Assembly (NCBI GenBank): GCA_024734555.1
Contig: JANPWX010000443.1
Location: 1,095,504 to 1,159,503 of the forward strand
Direction of reading: 5' to 3'
Origin: Trochalopteron elliotii
Lineage: Eukaryota; Chordata; Aves; Passeriformes; Leiothrichidae
DNA: 64,000 nucleotides
Shown here: positions 22,583 to 36,249 of the stretch, piece after piece
Layout of the letters: the number at the start of each line of letters is the position of its first letter
How positions within the stretch are numbered: the stretch's first letter is position 1
Notes under the pieces: generated by a model
What the model was told of the DNA's origin: nothing
Databases searched by the model: none
What the model saw: only the letters and a program-made list of their open reading frames with translations
Made by a program: the position numbers and the translations under genes

Positions 22583-23389
22583 TTTATTCTATGTTTACAT
22601 AATAACAAAGCTCTTATGGCGGGAGCAGTTCAATGACAGCAGAGTACAAGCCAAGGTCTTCACAAATTTTTTCTACTGCCTATTTAAAGAAGATCCATCC
22701 CTCTCCAGCCCCAGCTCTGCTTTTGGCATTTTGTTCCATCCTACAATATTTAGGATGTCTGATTTCTCCAGATCCTGCAGAATCAGTCTTCCAGAAGTTA
22801 AACCCCGCTCTGAAGAAAACTCTGGTTGTGGTTTGCTTGTAGCATTCTTTGGAAAGGGAGCAAAATAGCAAAGCTGAGCTGGTGTATTACAAAAATTACA
22901 AAAATGTCAATTATGCTTTCCAAAAATCTCACAGCTGAGAAGCAGTCTTGACATGGCACGATGGGAGAGGTGTCACCTCACTAAGATGTAAATAAGGTTG
23001 CTGAGATGAGCAGATGTGGAGTAATCCTGGAGATTTTCATGCTTGAGTTAGGAACTGAAAACCTATGAAAAGGTTCAGGGTGGGATTCGCTTTTGGACAA
23101 GAGGCAATGAGAACTGTTAGGAAATGCACCAAAAGTTTTAAAAACAGATGCCTAAAGTTGGGCTCCTGTCCTTGTGTTTAGAGTTCTGAAAAAGTTTTGT
23201 TCTGATTTAAAAGAGTGTTGGCACTGGGCATCAGCATGTCCAGTCAAGAACCCTTCCCACTCCATTTTAATGAAAAACTAAAACTTAGAAACTGGATGAT
23301 GTCTTTCACAAAGAGGCGTCCTTAAAAGAAAGACTTACTCAGCAGAGCAACTGCTGGAGCTGCAAAATGACCTTAGGAATCCACACACT
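22583..23389. other. Non-coding stretch, no gene seen
   Basis: Three overlapping frames of 60-100 codons lie at 22569-22871 on both strands, none recognisable. Otherwise ordinary. Confidence 0.6.
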
Positions 23390-23605
23390 GCAAGTAAATA
23401 TTTATTGCCGTTAAATCGTTGGCCCCGAAAGCGAGCGTTCGTATTCTGGCGAAGCCGCGTGGAAACTGAGTTCATGCACATGTTGTCAGCCATGGGCCCT
23501 GCACCACATCATCAATCTGAGATAAGTATTTGGGAGGAAGAGGCTGGGTGTGTGGGGAGGCTGCGCGCTCAGCCCCGCGGCGTGAAGGGGAAGATCATGT
23601 AATAG
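23390..23605. promoter_or_regulatory. CpG-retaining block, candidate conserved element
   Basis: In a CpG-poor neighbourhood, 23405-23465 alone holds about eight CpGs (GCCGTTAAATCGTTGG, CCCCGAAAGCGAGCGTTCG, GGCGAAGCCGCGTGG). A second cluster (CTGCGCGCTCAGCCCCGCGG) sits near 23561-23580. Methylated CpGs decay quickly, so retention suggests either an unmethylated regulatory element or sequence constraint. No exon signature was found in the surrounding frames. This could be a small CpG island or an enhancer. Inference only. Confidence 0.3.
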
Positions 23606-26600
23606 CAGGGAAATAGAGTGGGTGTTGTGAAAAACAAGCCACTGAGCTCCAGCAGTGGGGAAATGTGTAGCAAAGTTTCTTTTCTTTTTCTACCCACCAT
23701 GAAAGAGCTGCTGCAATACTGATAATTTTTTTTTTTTGTACAAATATCTGTTTTCATGGCATCTGTTGTAACACTTCAATGAGCATGTCCTCCTCTGAAG
23801 GGCCAGAGCAACATCTCCTAAAACTTCAGTTATTTCCTCACCACCTTTTCTCTCATTATTCTCACACTTATGAGATATTCTTTCAGTCCTGTCATTAATT
23901 GATAAGCTTCACATTTGTATTATAGATGTCTTTAAAAGTGTAATAGAGTTTTTGGAGTAATTTCATCTGACTGTGAGATTGTTGGTTGCCACCTCTTAAT
24001 GAGTAGCTGGAAGAACCAATACCACTGTCAAAATCAGTGAGTGCAAGATTTAAAAAATAATAATAAAAAAGGAAGGTAGGGAAGAATTAGATTAAGATCA
24101 CCTTGAACTTTTGGAGTTTCTTTAGAATTTCTAGGAATTTGACTCAAAATCAATTAAGTCAGAGGCTGTGGTTTTGTCAAAGTCAAAAAGATATCTCTGA
24201 AGTATTAAATTTACCTTTTTTCTGAGTTAAAGCACTTTATTATGGGGAAAAAAAAGCCATTTTGGTAGAAGATTATGTAGAACATACATTTAAGGGGTTT
24301 TAAAGATGGTGGCTTTGGGCTGCAGTCTGAGGAAAATGGAAGAGGACAGTCTTGTATTTCCCCATGTGTAACAATAGTAATATATTTAGGAATTGCAGCT
24401 TGCCTTTCATGTAGGTGTAAGGGCTGAAGCCAAGTCAGGCACTCCAATCAGAATAAAGATCTGTGCACGTGGGCAGCACTTTCTGTGTGCAGCTCAAACC
24501 TCTTTGATGTTTATGGTGGACTCAACACAGCAAATGAATGTAACAATATTAAATGAAAAGCTGAGATTTCCTGCACTACTACTGCAGGTTTTTCATTTCT
24601 GGCTGGTGTTGTGACCATGTACTAATTTCCATGGGTATCTCTTCCCTATCATTAGTAAGTCTTTCTGGTGTTTTAATACCTGTTTCCCATGAATTCCTCA
24701 TCAAAAGGAATATTTTTAAAACTGTATTTTTTTGACCAAAAATCATTATTATTTGCTCATACAAAACCTATTAAGGATTTCTTACATGACAGACCACTGC
24801 TAAGAGAAGAAAGGGATTTTTCCTGAGCTACCACAGCAGAAGTATTTGCACAATTGTTCCTAATCTGTTGGTGTGTAATCTGCCATTTGCTGCAGCTCTT
24901 TCCTCCGTCAGCCTGAATTATTAACACTGCCTGTTGGCCAAGACAAACACTATTCCAAACATCTCTCGAGGCCTAATTCAGGCTTTTCTAACTTGTCCAT
25001 TTTGGAACTGAGACTTTTAAATAGTTTAATCTAACACAAAATAAAAGGAGTGAAAGGGCTTGCCCTCATTTCAGTGAGAAGCGAGTCTGGCCCTAACCCC
25101 ATACAATAATTATTTCCTAGTTTTTCTTAACAAGGGCCTTGCTGGTTGCCCCCCTTGATCAATATTTGCTGCAAGGAAGGAGTCCAGAGTTGAAAAGTTG
25201 CAATCTGAGACGATGTGTTCATTGCCATTGTGATTGGTTAGGGATAAAAGCTGGTGGAATACAAAACCCTTTTGAGTCTTAACTACAGTGCTGAACGCTA
25301 TAATTATTTTAAAAAATACATATCCTGACTCTGCTTAGAAGCCTGTTTGCTATAATTCACCCCTGTGTTAATAGCCTCCTAACATATATGAATGTATGCT
25401 AAAATGGGTTTTAAACTACTAGATTTATGACTTGGCAGACTGGTAAATGCACAATTATAGTTCATAATAGGTAGGTATCTGCTGTCCATTGATTTTTCTC
25501 TTGTTCTATTTCCTTCCAGAGTGATGTCATTAGACATTACAGGGATGACTAATATTCCCAAGGAATGACATTCACGTGCCAGAATGCCACATGTCGGCGT
25601 TCCCCTAAGGGCTCCAGCACCTTTTGCCATAAGATGGCAAAAACACCCTGAGAATTTTTGCTGCAGGAAAGCCTCACCCTCACCAGATCTGGGGTGGATT
25701 GGGAGCACAGAGGCAATTCAGCTAGGGGGAAAGAAAAAAAGAGATGAAACCACAAAAGCTGTTTAGGAGCTCTGGATATCTTTCTAATCAGATCGCTGGG
25801 AGTGCGTTTGGACTTGTATCTATTCATTCTGCGGTGACGGAAGTAAAGGAACTATCCAGTGAGCTATCTGGTTTTCCCAGAATTGTTTGTACTGCTGACC
25901 TTTGTATCTACTCATTTATCCTAATTGTTTTTAGCTGTTTGAGGAAGAATCTCAGATGAGAAAAGCAACTCAGTATGTATCAGAGATCCTATCTGCTGCA
26001 ACTTTTGTTTTAATTTAAAGCAGACCCAGCATCATTTTGTGCGCCGGTTGCGTAGTACCAAAAGCAGGAATTTGTTGTGGGATTTTTTAATAAAATCACA
26101 GGCCCAAGACAGAGGTCCCTGGACACAGGGAGTGTGAGCTGGGGGTGGGGTTGCTAGGACGTCTCTTGCCCAAACACATTTCCTGATGTTCCCTGGCTGG
26201 AACAGCTTTTGATGTGGTACTTTGTTGTGGGAGAGTGGGGAGCACCATTTCAGGGAGGTGGCCAAGCTGGCTCCGTCAGCTTTGCCTGAGTCCAAGATAA
26301 GGGAAATGCACTGCCAGACTGTTATAGCGGGAAATCTGGCTCTTGGTGTCCATAAAACTCCCTCTCCAAGTGGAATTTCCCAGATTAAATGAGAATATTG
26401 AGTTTTCTCTGTATGCCTTGTATGAAACTGAAGTTGGGCATGCTTTACTTCTTCCGGGGGATGTATTAAATCTATAATAGCTGTGTTTTTCTTCCTCCTT
26501 CCATCCAATCCCCATCTCTTGGAAGGGAGTGGGAGGCTTGTGACATATACAAAGTGTTTGCTGATGGCTACTAGAAAAGAATCTGAGTTATCCAATAAAC

Positions 26601-28085
26601 ATGCCCCAAACTTTCAACTCATAGGGAGCTTTGGTTCAAACAGTAGCTCCAACTACTGCTCACTGGTTATGGAGTGAAATAGCAGAGTGATATGCAAAAG
26701 CTCACACTAAGTATATCACTTTGCTTCAGAATTCCTGCATTTGCTGCTAATGCAAGGAATAGCCTTTGAACTCTAATCTGGTGTCTCCAGAGTAGTTCAT
26801 AACCGAAGGCACTTCTTTCATCGTAACAGGGTGACAGTGATCCAGACTTGCAGAGCATTTGGTACAGTCCCAAAGCAAGATAATAAAGCAGATAATACTG
26901 TGGGCTTTGCATTCCTGAGCATACCAGCCCTTCACAGAGACGTTGCAAGGATCTTGCCTCACAACTTCCTCCTGACACAAAGAACTATTGGTGTCATTGT
27001 CTTGCATGAAGGAATATGAATATCATTGTCTTGTAAACAAGAAAAAACGAAACACGGAGGTTTTTCCCTCGGTTTGTGCACTAAGCCACCAGCACAACCA
27101 TTTCTTCAGCTTTTTTGAAGGCAGAGCAGGACCAGAGAGCAAAGTGTTTGTTTTAACATTGCTGTGAAGCCATCACCTGTAAGGCATATTTTAACTGTTA
27201 AAACTTCCAGGTTATCCAGTCATTATTGTCACCAGGATTGGTCATTAAGCAAGTTATTTATCTTAACTGCCTAAGATCTAGGCAAGCTGTATGTTTCTAA
27301 TACTTAGTTGAATTCACCTTGAAGAATCATAAAATACTATGGCACGACCTGATTTTTCTTTCCATAAGAAATACAGTTCCATCTCCACTTGTAAACCATT
27401 TGTTTGCCTTGGTTCAGGTAGAAGAGGTCTCATCTTTCTCTTGGCCAGTACTGGGCTGTCCACTGGAGCCTTTGGCTTCCAGTGCCCAGGGTCTGCAGAG
27501 CTCCAGAGAACCTGCTTAGCTGCACCCTGGTGTGATCCTGTGCTCACTCAGCCTGGGGAAAATACTGAGATTTTAGAGTTCTACAAGATACCTCAGTTTA
27601 GTTTTATACACCAGTTTTTCCTCATGCCTCTAAAGGGGTGCATCCTTTCTGCTTTCATTAAAAAAATATTGCGATCTCACTGTTTAGTTGGGTAAGACAA
27701 AATTCCTCCATAATAATATTAATTTTTTTATTCAGTTTTTATGGTCCCTCAACCTGATTATGAAGACAATAATGTAATTTGAAAAACCTTCCTTTTTTAT
27801 TTCAGCTTCGGCAGAGCTACTAAATGTGGGTGTAGATAAATGACCATAGGAAAACTTCACAAAATTACTGTTTACACATAATCTGACAATGAGCCATAAT
27901 TTGATTGCTAAAAAAATCATTTTGTGTACCTCTGCCCCTATTCTGCTGGATAATGAAAATTTATATCTATGTTTCAGACATCTGGGGAGGATGTGACAGC
28001 TTTGGGGCCGAATGAAAGATTATGCCACAGTGACCCCTGTCAGCATTTCCTCATGGACTGGTTACCCGAAACCCAGCAGCATTTA
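23606..28085. other. Non-coding stretch, no gene seen
   Basis: The longest frame is 187 codons on the minus strand (26032-26595). It has no recognisable domain, signal peptide or retroelement motif and is within what chance allows. A reverse CCAAT (GATTGG, 25232-25237) lies just before GGATAAAAG (25242-25250), a weak promoter-like pairing. The segment 25080-25100 (AGTGAGAAGCGAGTCTGGCC) may be a scrap of the old MITE families. The block 25270-25400 is complex and AT-rich. Confidence 0.5.
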
Positions 28086-28312
28086 GGCTACTTCTTTTTC
28101 CTTTTATTCTTCCTTTTCTTATCTCTTGTTCTTTTTGTCCTTTTTATTTAAATTTTCTTTTTCTCCTTCTCTTCATTTTTCTCTCTCTTTTTTTCCTCTT
28201 TCTTCTCTTACATTTTCTCCTTATCTTTATTTTTCTTTTTCTCATTCTCTGTCTTTTCTTTATTTTTATTTATTTACTTTCTTTTTTCTTTTTTCTTTTA
28301 TTTTTTTTTTTC
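28086..28312 (+). repeat. Long pyrimidine tract
   Basis: About 225 bp of almost pure C/T on the plus strand (runs such as TTCTTTTTCTCCTTCTCTTC, TCTCTCTCTTTTTTTCCTCT), with only scattered A and G, ending TTTTTTTTTTTTCACC. It is a low-complexity polypyrimidine/polypurine tract, with no repeat unit. Such tracts can adopt triplex structures and often cause assembly and alignment problems. The low-complexity frame across it (28126-28344) is an artefact of composition. Confidence 0.85.
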
Positions 28313-31300
28313 ACCAGCACGGTGATTTTATTTTGGAAGGTTAATGACACTGTAAATCTAATAGGCCATTTTAGTGCCATCATGTGGGTATTAAAAGTCA
28401 TGTGACTGGTCAGGATCCCATATGGAGTGTCTTGGGGTTGTCTTGCATAGGAATGGCAAGGCTCTTATATGGCTGTAAGAGCTGGGTATGTTTTCAATTA
28501 CTTTCTAGGACAGATCTGCTTTGAAATTAATTTGAAGTCTTTGCCTATGGTTGCATTTGCCACCTCTCTCAGACTATTCTTAGTAAATGCTCATGTATCA
28601 AATTCACCTTTGATTCTCTCTAGAGATAATCTGTGTTGTTTAATTTATTTTTTGCCTCAGGACTAAGAACAAACATTTCTTTGTGCTTGAGGTGCACAAA
28701 TGGATCAGAAAAAGATGTTCCCAAAGTCAGTGTATTCCTCTGCCTGTGTGGGCACAGGCCCCTTGTGCTCTGTTTTCTGTCCCCAGATCAATGCACACCC
28801 CATGTGTCACTATGGGAACACCCCTTAAAACCCCAGTACTTCCCAGTTGCAGTGGTGGGGACATTTAAGCTCTTATGGATTGTACATGGGCTCTGAAGAC
28901 AGGAAGGAAATCACACAGACAGGTAGATAGGTGGGAAACAGGTAGAAAAATGTCAGGTAGAGGATACTGAGAGCATCCTGTGGAGAGAGAGGAGGTCTGA
29001 AGAGTCTGTTGGGATCTGCCGTGAGTCCTCATTTGGTGCAGATAACTGTAGACCCAGGTCTGCTCTTGTGTGCACAAAATGCATCCAGATGTTTCCAAGA
29101 ACTGACAGATTTTAATGAGGGATTTGGATGCCAAGGCTCACCTTCAAAACTTGTGTTTCCCTCTTCCCAGTGACAAAATATTGAGACTCTAGAGGTTTTA
29201 GATGTGTTGTGTTCATTTGATTCACAGACCTGTTCAAAAGTGGGGGCTTTTCTTCATAAATGTCCATTTTGTTAAACCGTTCTGTCTGCAGCAAAAGATT
29301 TCCACTAAGCCCCACCAAAATTTGTTTACTTTGGGAGGAGATTCTCCTAAAGCATAAGGATGATATAGAGTTCAAAAATGTGAATGATGTGGTAACGAAG
29401 AGAACTCCCTCATGCCTCGTACATTTGGATATTTCAAAGAGCAGTGACTGTACTCCTTCCCATGGATGTGACTCCAGGAAATGAATAATGCTGAGGAATG
29501 GTCAGAGATGAGCCTGCAAACATTCACCCATCTCCTTCCCTCCTGTGCTTCTCCCCTTCCACCTTGCATTCATTATTCTAAAATGTGTTTTTCTGTGGGA
29601 AAGAAGAGTGTGGAGCCTGGGGAGTGGGGTGGTTTCCAAGGCCCTCTGAACATTCCCACTCTTCCTTGGCTCTCTGTTGTTTCCTATTTAAGTGGGTGGG
29701 TGCCTAATGGATGCACTGCAAATCCAAAGGAGGGTTAACTCCAGATCTCAAACATTCCTGACCCAGGGACTTCTGTATCACCTTTCTCTAAGAGACCTAT
29801 TTGGGGGTTTATTCAACAAACCTTCTTCTTGGGAGAGACAGTTTGTCTGTAACATGACAAATCTTTCCTCAGTCACTCACAGCCTCGTGTGACCTCAAAG
29901 GGAGACAAGCCCAGGCTGGTTCCACCATCGTGTGCTGGGTGAGCTCATCCATCAGGGCAGCCAGAAGGAATGTCCTGCTGCCCACACAGCTCAAGGTGCC
30001 TCCTGAAAGGCTGGTTTTGAGTTCAGCCAACATCAATGAGTGGCAAAGGTCCTCATCCCGTGCTTATCAGGCCTCCAGCGGAGTGTCCCATGGCTCCCAG
30101 GGGACCGCGCAGACGGATTTCCTTTCCAGGAAAAACAAAGAGCGGAGACACGGGATATGTCCTGAGTCTCCCTGATATACTGCAGCATCACCCACGTTAG
30201 ACACAGCCAAACAGCTCCTCAGCAAGACACACACTCCAAAATAAGAGACCTGATGGTTTTTGTGGGAGAAGGGGCAACACTGCCTTTGCTGGCAGCCTCT
30301 GGGGTGGCTTTGGGTCAGCATCACTGTAATAACGCCACCTCTTCTGGTTGCTGTCCTCACATCTCCTGAGCAGCTCTTGGCATCTGCTTTTCATGTTCAC
30401 TCCTCATCACTTGCCTGGAGGCTGCTGCTTCTACCTCCAAAAGGTCCAAAACTTACAATGTGTGCACTCAAAATGAACATGTAGGTCATGGTGCTCTTTT
30501 GCCTTGAACCTACCCCGTACCTACCTTGATCCTGCCCACAACTGGTCCTGAGGAGGCACATATTGCATTGTTGTGATGGTTCTGCAGTGCAAACACTGCA
30601 AATGCTCCAGTCTTTTTTGTGGAGTGTAATGTTTAAACCTTAATCTGACATTTTTTCTACCAAGTACACAATATCTGTACTTTTCCAGCAGTGAGAGGAA
30701 TGGAATCTCTTCACTTAGGCTTCCTGAAATCTTTTTAGTGGATAGAAGTTCTAAGAGAAAGGGTAATAGCTACCTCCCCCCATTCCACACCTGTGACCTG
30801 AAAAAATTAGCAATATCTGTCATAAACCCAGTGTATTCGAATGCTTATTTGTCGTTTTCTTTTAATGCTTTTATTTCTGCAATCTCTGTCAGAATCAATA
30901 TCCCTCACTTTCACATTCACAGCCTGTGGTATCAAATTTCATCTTAGCATGACCTAAAATATTCACACTATCAGGTCCATAAGCATTACATTCACATTTT
31001 TTTGGGGAGGAAAAAATATCCAAGTTATAAACCATAGAAAAATAGGGCTTGTAATGAAAATGCTGACAGCACATTAACTGTCACTGGGCACTGCTATAAA
31101 CAAGTGTTATGTTCATGTGCAGGAGAGAAAATCCATGCAGGGCTGGGCTTTACCAACTTTGGGGACCAGCAGTGCACAGTTACACAACACATTTATTTGT
31201 TTTCCATGAAAAGACACAGCACTGCAGTACTGCATGGCAATATGTTGCTAATTACCTAGTGCTGCACTGGAATGGTGACTGGCTCTCTGGATGCCTCTAC

Positions 31301-33400
31301 TTCCAAATTGGAATTTGGAAAGCCATCTGAAAATGAGAGAAAACAAACAAAAAAATTCAGGCATTAAATTGCTCTCTTAAACTGTGGAACAATTAATTGT
31401 TCCGTAAGCAGCGATCCATTCCTCTCTTTCATTTCTAAATCAGCTCTGACAATGTGTTTTGCACCAGGAACCTGGCATATTAGGCAGTACTAAATGTTTT
31501 AACTGTGCCTGTAAATTTGAATCTGTCATTTTAAACTTTTCTCGTTGCTAATTTTATGATTGAGACGGGAGTTTCTGCTCCTTTGCCAAGTGCTTCAGCC
31601 CAAGAATTCCTGGGGTGCTCTGAGGGCTCTTGAAGTCAGCCCCTGCCAAGGTCAGGTCCACAAACCCTGTAAAAATCCCTCAGTTTTTTTGGTACATCTC
31701 CTCATGCATCCACCCTCCTGTGGTGGCCAGCAGAAGGTGGGGTTGATGTTGGGCTGAGAGCAGATGTGAGGCTCCCCCAGTCCTGCAGCTGGTCTCACAG
31801 CTGGGGCTCTGTGGGGTATTTCCAGTGCAGCCAGTACCATCTCCTGACTGCATCCTTCAGGGCAAACATCTCCTGCTGGGAAAGGTGGTGATTGCCTCTG
31901 TGTGTGAGCCTGGCCTGGAGAGCAAAACCACTTACAAACAGGTCATTTCCATTTTGGATTGTCAGAGCTGGCAGGAGGAGGAGGAATTTTAGGGAATCAA
32001 ACAGCCACTCAGAGGAAAAGCTCATATTAAACAACACAAGGTGCACGGGGCAGTTGAGTAATTCTGTATTTACATGAACGTTGCAGCAAATGCCCTGTAA
32101 TAACAACTCTTTTTTTCTTTTTTTTTTGAGCTCTTTAGGTTTTGTGTTATGAGAAAATATGGAACATAAATCACACGGAGCTACTCCTGGCCTTAAGCCT
32201 TCAGGATGCATTTGTTTGAAATCAAGAGCCAAATTCCCTGGATCGGACTAAACATTTAGGTGCCAACTGGGGCGAAATGCCAGCCTTTGAACTCCTGCAC
32301 ATTATGGCTGATGTGATCCATATGCAGGGCTTGAGTCGTGCTCCAAAGTGGTTTCTTTTAATTGATTTAGCAAATTAACAATATTAGGCCTTCTGTAGGA
32401 TAGAAAGTACATTACTCACCGTGCCCTTATATTACCCTGAAAGGAAATCTATTGTTCTTTTGTAATGAAATGGTATCACAAGGAAAAAAAAAAAAGGTAG
32501 CAGTAGCAGGTAAAAGGAATCACATTCAGCTGTCAAGCATGTTTAATGAGGAATTTTAATTATGAGGCTGGAAATCAATGGGCATAACTTTAGCAATGAA
32601 GTCTTAAAGGGAAACTAAATTGCTTTCTATCTTGCAAAGTTTACTGAAGCAGCTTGAGTGGCTGCCAACCATCATTGTTCTGAGAAAAGGAACTTGAGGA
32701 AATTGCAAGTCACACTGTAGCGTTTATTGTAGGCATATTCAACGACAACAAAAAAGGAGGATTTCCATGGATTCATGTTTAATGGGTTCTTCCTAACTGA
32801 TTCATCTCTGCCCTACGATTCTTTAGAACCCCTAGTTTCACGTACTGTGAAAAACCTGTTCTTAGGAGAGCACTGAGGAAAGATTGCACTGAAAACTGAA
32901 AATTTATGATTCATAGAAGATAATCTTATTTGTTCTTTATTTCTGGAGAATGTGGACTGTGAGGAGCAGCATGGTGTAAATACTCCATGCAGTGAGAACC
33001 TAAACCTCCAAACACAGAGCTAATATAAAAAAAATGGTATTCAGGTCTCTGTAGTGTTTCCTAACCAGGAGCTGTTGTGTTGTCCTCAGGATGCTCCTGT
33101 AAAGTCCTTTTGGTGTTTCCAGAGCAATTGAAACTGCTGTAGTTTTGTAACTGAACTGTAATTTGTTTAAGCTAAGCACACCATGTAGGGCCAAATCCAG
33201 TGGCTGCTGGAAAATGGACCCCCAAAATACATCTCAACATCACCTGTGAGGCTGGGCTCAACTTCACAGCACAAAAAACAAGCTCAACCCTGCCTCCAGC
33301 TCTTTCTGGAGAAACTGAAGGGCAGAATTAAGCCAAAATGCTTTAGAGTACCACAAGAGGTGGTTTTGGAAAGTCACATTTCTGACTCTGTTTTGGGCAT
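28313..33400. other. Non-coding stretch, no gene seen
   Basis: Many frames of 60-100 codons and one of 145 (31795-32232, minus), all unrecognised. AT-rich complex blocks occur at 31370-31560 and 32340-32560 (TTTAATTGATTTAGCAAATT, ACATTCAGCTGTCAAGC) and could be regulatory. A12 runs occur near 32485. GGGCCAAATCCAG near 33188 looks like the end of an old MITE, but nothing follows it. Confidence 0.5.
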
Positions 33401-36249
33401 TCTCTGATTTCTCATTAAGCACCGAGAGCTGCAGTTTCTCAGCACTGCTCCTGTGGCTGGTTGCTTCTCCTGCTTTTTGGGGGTGCTGCATTTCTCCCCT
33501 CTGTGGTTTAAATCAAGGCACATCTCTGACTGCCCCGCTGTCCCTTGGAGCCCTCCCACCACGTGGGCACCCTGCATTTTAGTGCCTGTGCTTGGGAATT
33601 AATGGCCTGAATTAACATTTGGGTATCGCAGCAAAGGGTGTTCAACAAACCCTTAATGCAGGTAGAGGAGAAGTACTTTTGAAACCAATCTAGTTGCCAT
33701 TCCATAGGAAATCCAAGTCATAGATCACAGTTATTGGTATTTTAAAAGTGGCAGTGCCTGTTAAGGGCTGGCTATTCCCTAGAATATAGAGATATTTGGG
33801 GCTGCAGTGGAGACACATTGGCAGCAGAGTGGAAACTCTGAGCTCACCTGCCAGTGCTCTGCCTGGCTTAACTGCTATCAGTCGCTCACTTTCATGAGTC
33901 TGAAATTCATGTAGCCCCAAAAGAAAGATAAATAAGAACAAGTCACTTTTTATCCTCCAGACACAGGCTGAGGAAATTATTTCAAATAAAATATATCATC
34001 TCAAGCAGGGGCAGATGAAATAGTTTTCTACTAAAGTTGTTCTCCCAGCTGATAGAACAAATTACTGAATCTCCTCCACTGGACATCTTAAGTATCTTTT
34101 CTAAAATCATAATTACATTCAACTCTTTGGCAAAAATACTGAATTCTGTGTTTGTGGTATTTAGTAATGCCTAAAAATCTTTGTGGTGAAAGATAAAAGT
34201 AGTGTGTGAGCTTCAGAGGAGTGTTTTGGTCTGTTCCCTGAGGAATAAGGGGACCTTCTTCCCTCTCATCATCACCAAAAGCATCACTTCCAGCAGTCCT
34301 CCAATGAGCTAATTTCCCAGATGAATTGGTTGGTTTAGCCTTGGTGTCCATAGCAGGGGACTAATTTTATTAAGGTCCACAACATAACATGCAATTCAAA
34401 CAACAGAAGGGCTCCTGGGCAGTTCAAAGCTTTCCTCTACCCCTTTCACTTTAAGGCAATTTAGGGTCATGTGTTTATAGTGCACATATTTGGCTTTCTC
34501 TGTCTCTTGTGGGAACCACTCATCTTGACTGCCAGTATATTTTTGATAAAATTGAGGTAGAGATGAAGCAGCCTATATTCCACAAGAAATCTCACCCACT
34601 GTATCTATAAATTCTCCCTCTCATCTCCTGTGAGTGTTGAATGAGCCTTCAGGTGTCTGGTACTATTTCTCTTATGGTGCTCCAAGAGGCCACATGAGAT
34701 GGAGAGGGGGCTGCAAAGCCCAGGAAATTTTACTATGGTCAAAAATAAAGTAAATCCTGCTCACCTCTCCCGTGCCTTCACCCTTCAAAGGCAAGTGTGT
34801 TTTTTCATCACTGCTGCATTTTATACTCCCGTATTTATAGTGAATATAGGCATTCATGTCGCTTCAAAGAGAAGAACCTTTCCTTTGAAAATGTTGAGAT
34901 AGGTTGTGTTCAAGTATATGTGCGGGGTTTTTTTGGTCATATTGGGCAGCAAACCATTGATGTGTACATAGCAGACATCCAAGCAGGACTCAAACATCTA
35001 CATGTGGGGGAGCTGGGGACCAAGTCAGGAAAGAAAAAGAGGAAAATTCTGCTTTTACACTCCTGATGGAGGTGTAAGAGTAGAATTGTTTTTTAAACAT
35101 ATTTTCAATGGCTGAAGGAATGTTTGTTGCTAAATATTCACATGCCAAGTGATGTGTAAGTCTGTAAGCTCATTTTAATGTCAGCTGTGGGGCCTGTTAC
35201 TACATTTTTCCTGGATCATTCCAGTCTTATGTGCACAGCCAGGGGCTGCTGTGGAAATACCATGGTCAGTATGGTGCATGTACACAGCCAAATACAAAGT
35301 CAGTGGGTTAAGGACTGGTTCTCCTAAGGATTTAGTAACTTTGTTGTCTTTTCACAGCATTTTTCGACCTCTCTGTTGCTTGCACCCCCACAGAAATACA
35401 TATTTTGTATGGCTAGACCTTTATTTTCCACTGTATTCACTTGTTGATGAGTCAGTTCTGTGTCTGGTCTGCCCTTCTTGACAATTTTTTGCTGAAATCC
35501 ACAAAATCCATTCCAGCCCATGCCATCGACCAAAATCCTCATCAATTTTTCAATGAAGTTCTAATGCTATCAGAGGGTTAATATATGAGATGATCCCAGT
35601 GTTGTGTCAGAGCAGAACCTTTTGAGCAGGGGATGGATGTACAGCACAGTGTGGAGTATAAATCAATTTCAAATTAGTATTCCCTACATCTGGAGAAGAG
35701 TACATTTGTGTGCCTGCATAAATTGCCTGCGAACACATTTCAAAACCCTACGCTTAATCTTAGCAGTGAACATTTCAAAAAGTAAATTAATATCTTCAAG
35801 GCGAAGAAATACAGTATATTAAGCAGAAGCCCAGTGGAAACTGTATAGTTAAGAATCTGTCAGCCTTTCCATTATAAGCTCTGTTTTTTGAGGGGTTTAT
35901 AACTCAGTTATAAAATTTCACACTGGGCTAAAGGTTGGCACGTATCGCCTCAGTTTGGCAGGGTGACATTTTATTAGCTCTGAAGGAGTTTTGGATCCCA
36001 CGTCAATGGGATATTATTTTAAACCACAGAAATTAAGTTTAAATAACTTGGGGTATGGCTGAACTGCAGGAAGGTGAGACAAGGAGGGTTGAAGCCCAAA
36101 GTGATGCTGTTGACTCGCAGAGAGGTGACGCCAGAGGTACCAGGGCTGAGGTCAGGATCGAGCATCAGCCCCAGAGCCAAACTTCTTTCCTTCTGTCCCT
36201 TCCCCTTAATGTGCCTTTAATTCACATCTTTATGGTTAAATGTATATCA
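33401..36249. other. Non-coding stretch, no gene seen
   Basis: An 87-codon minus frame (34088-34351) has a protein-like, mixed composition, but no known motif and no splice sites that would define an exon. TCCCACGTCAATGGGA near 35997-36012 may be a scrap of the old MITE centre. Otherwise ordinary. Confidence 0.5.

Noticed and set aside
25232..25250. Reverse CCAAT plus GATAAAAG as a promoter
   Set aside because: Spacing is only a few bases and nothing downstream looks transcribed.
28126..28344. 72-codon Phe/Ser frame
   Set aside because: Direct product of the pyrimidine tract.
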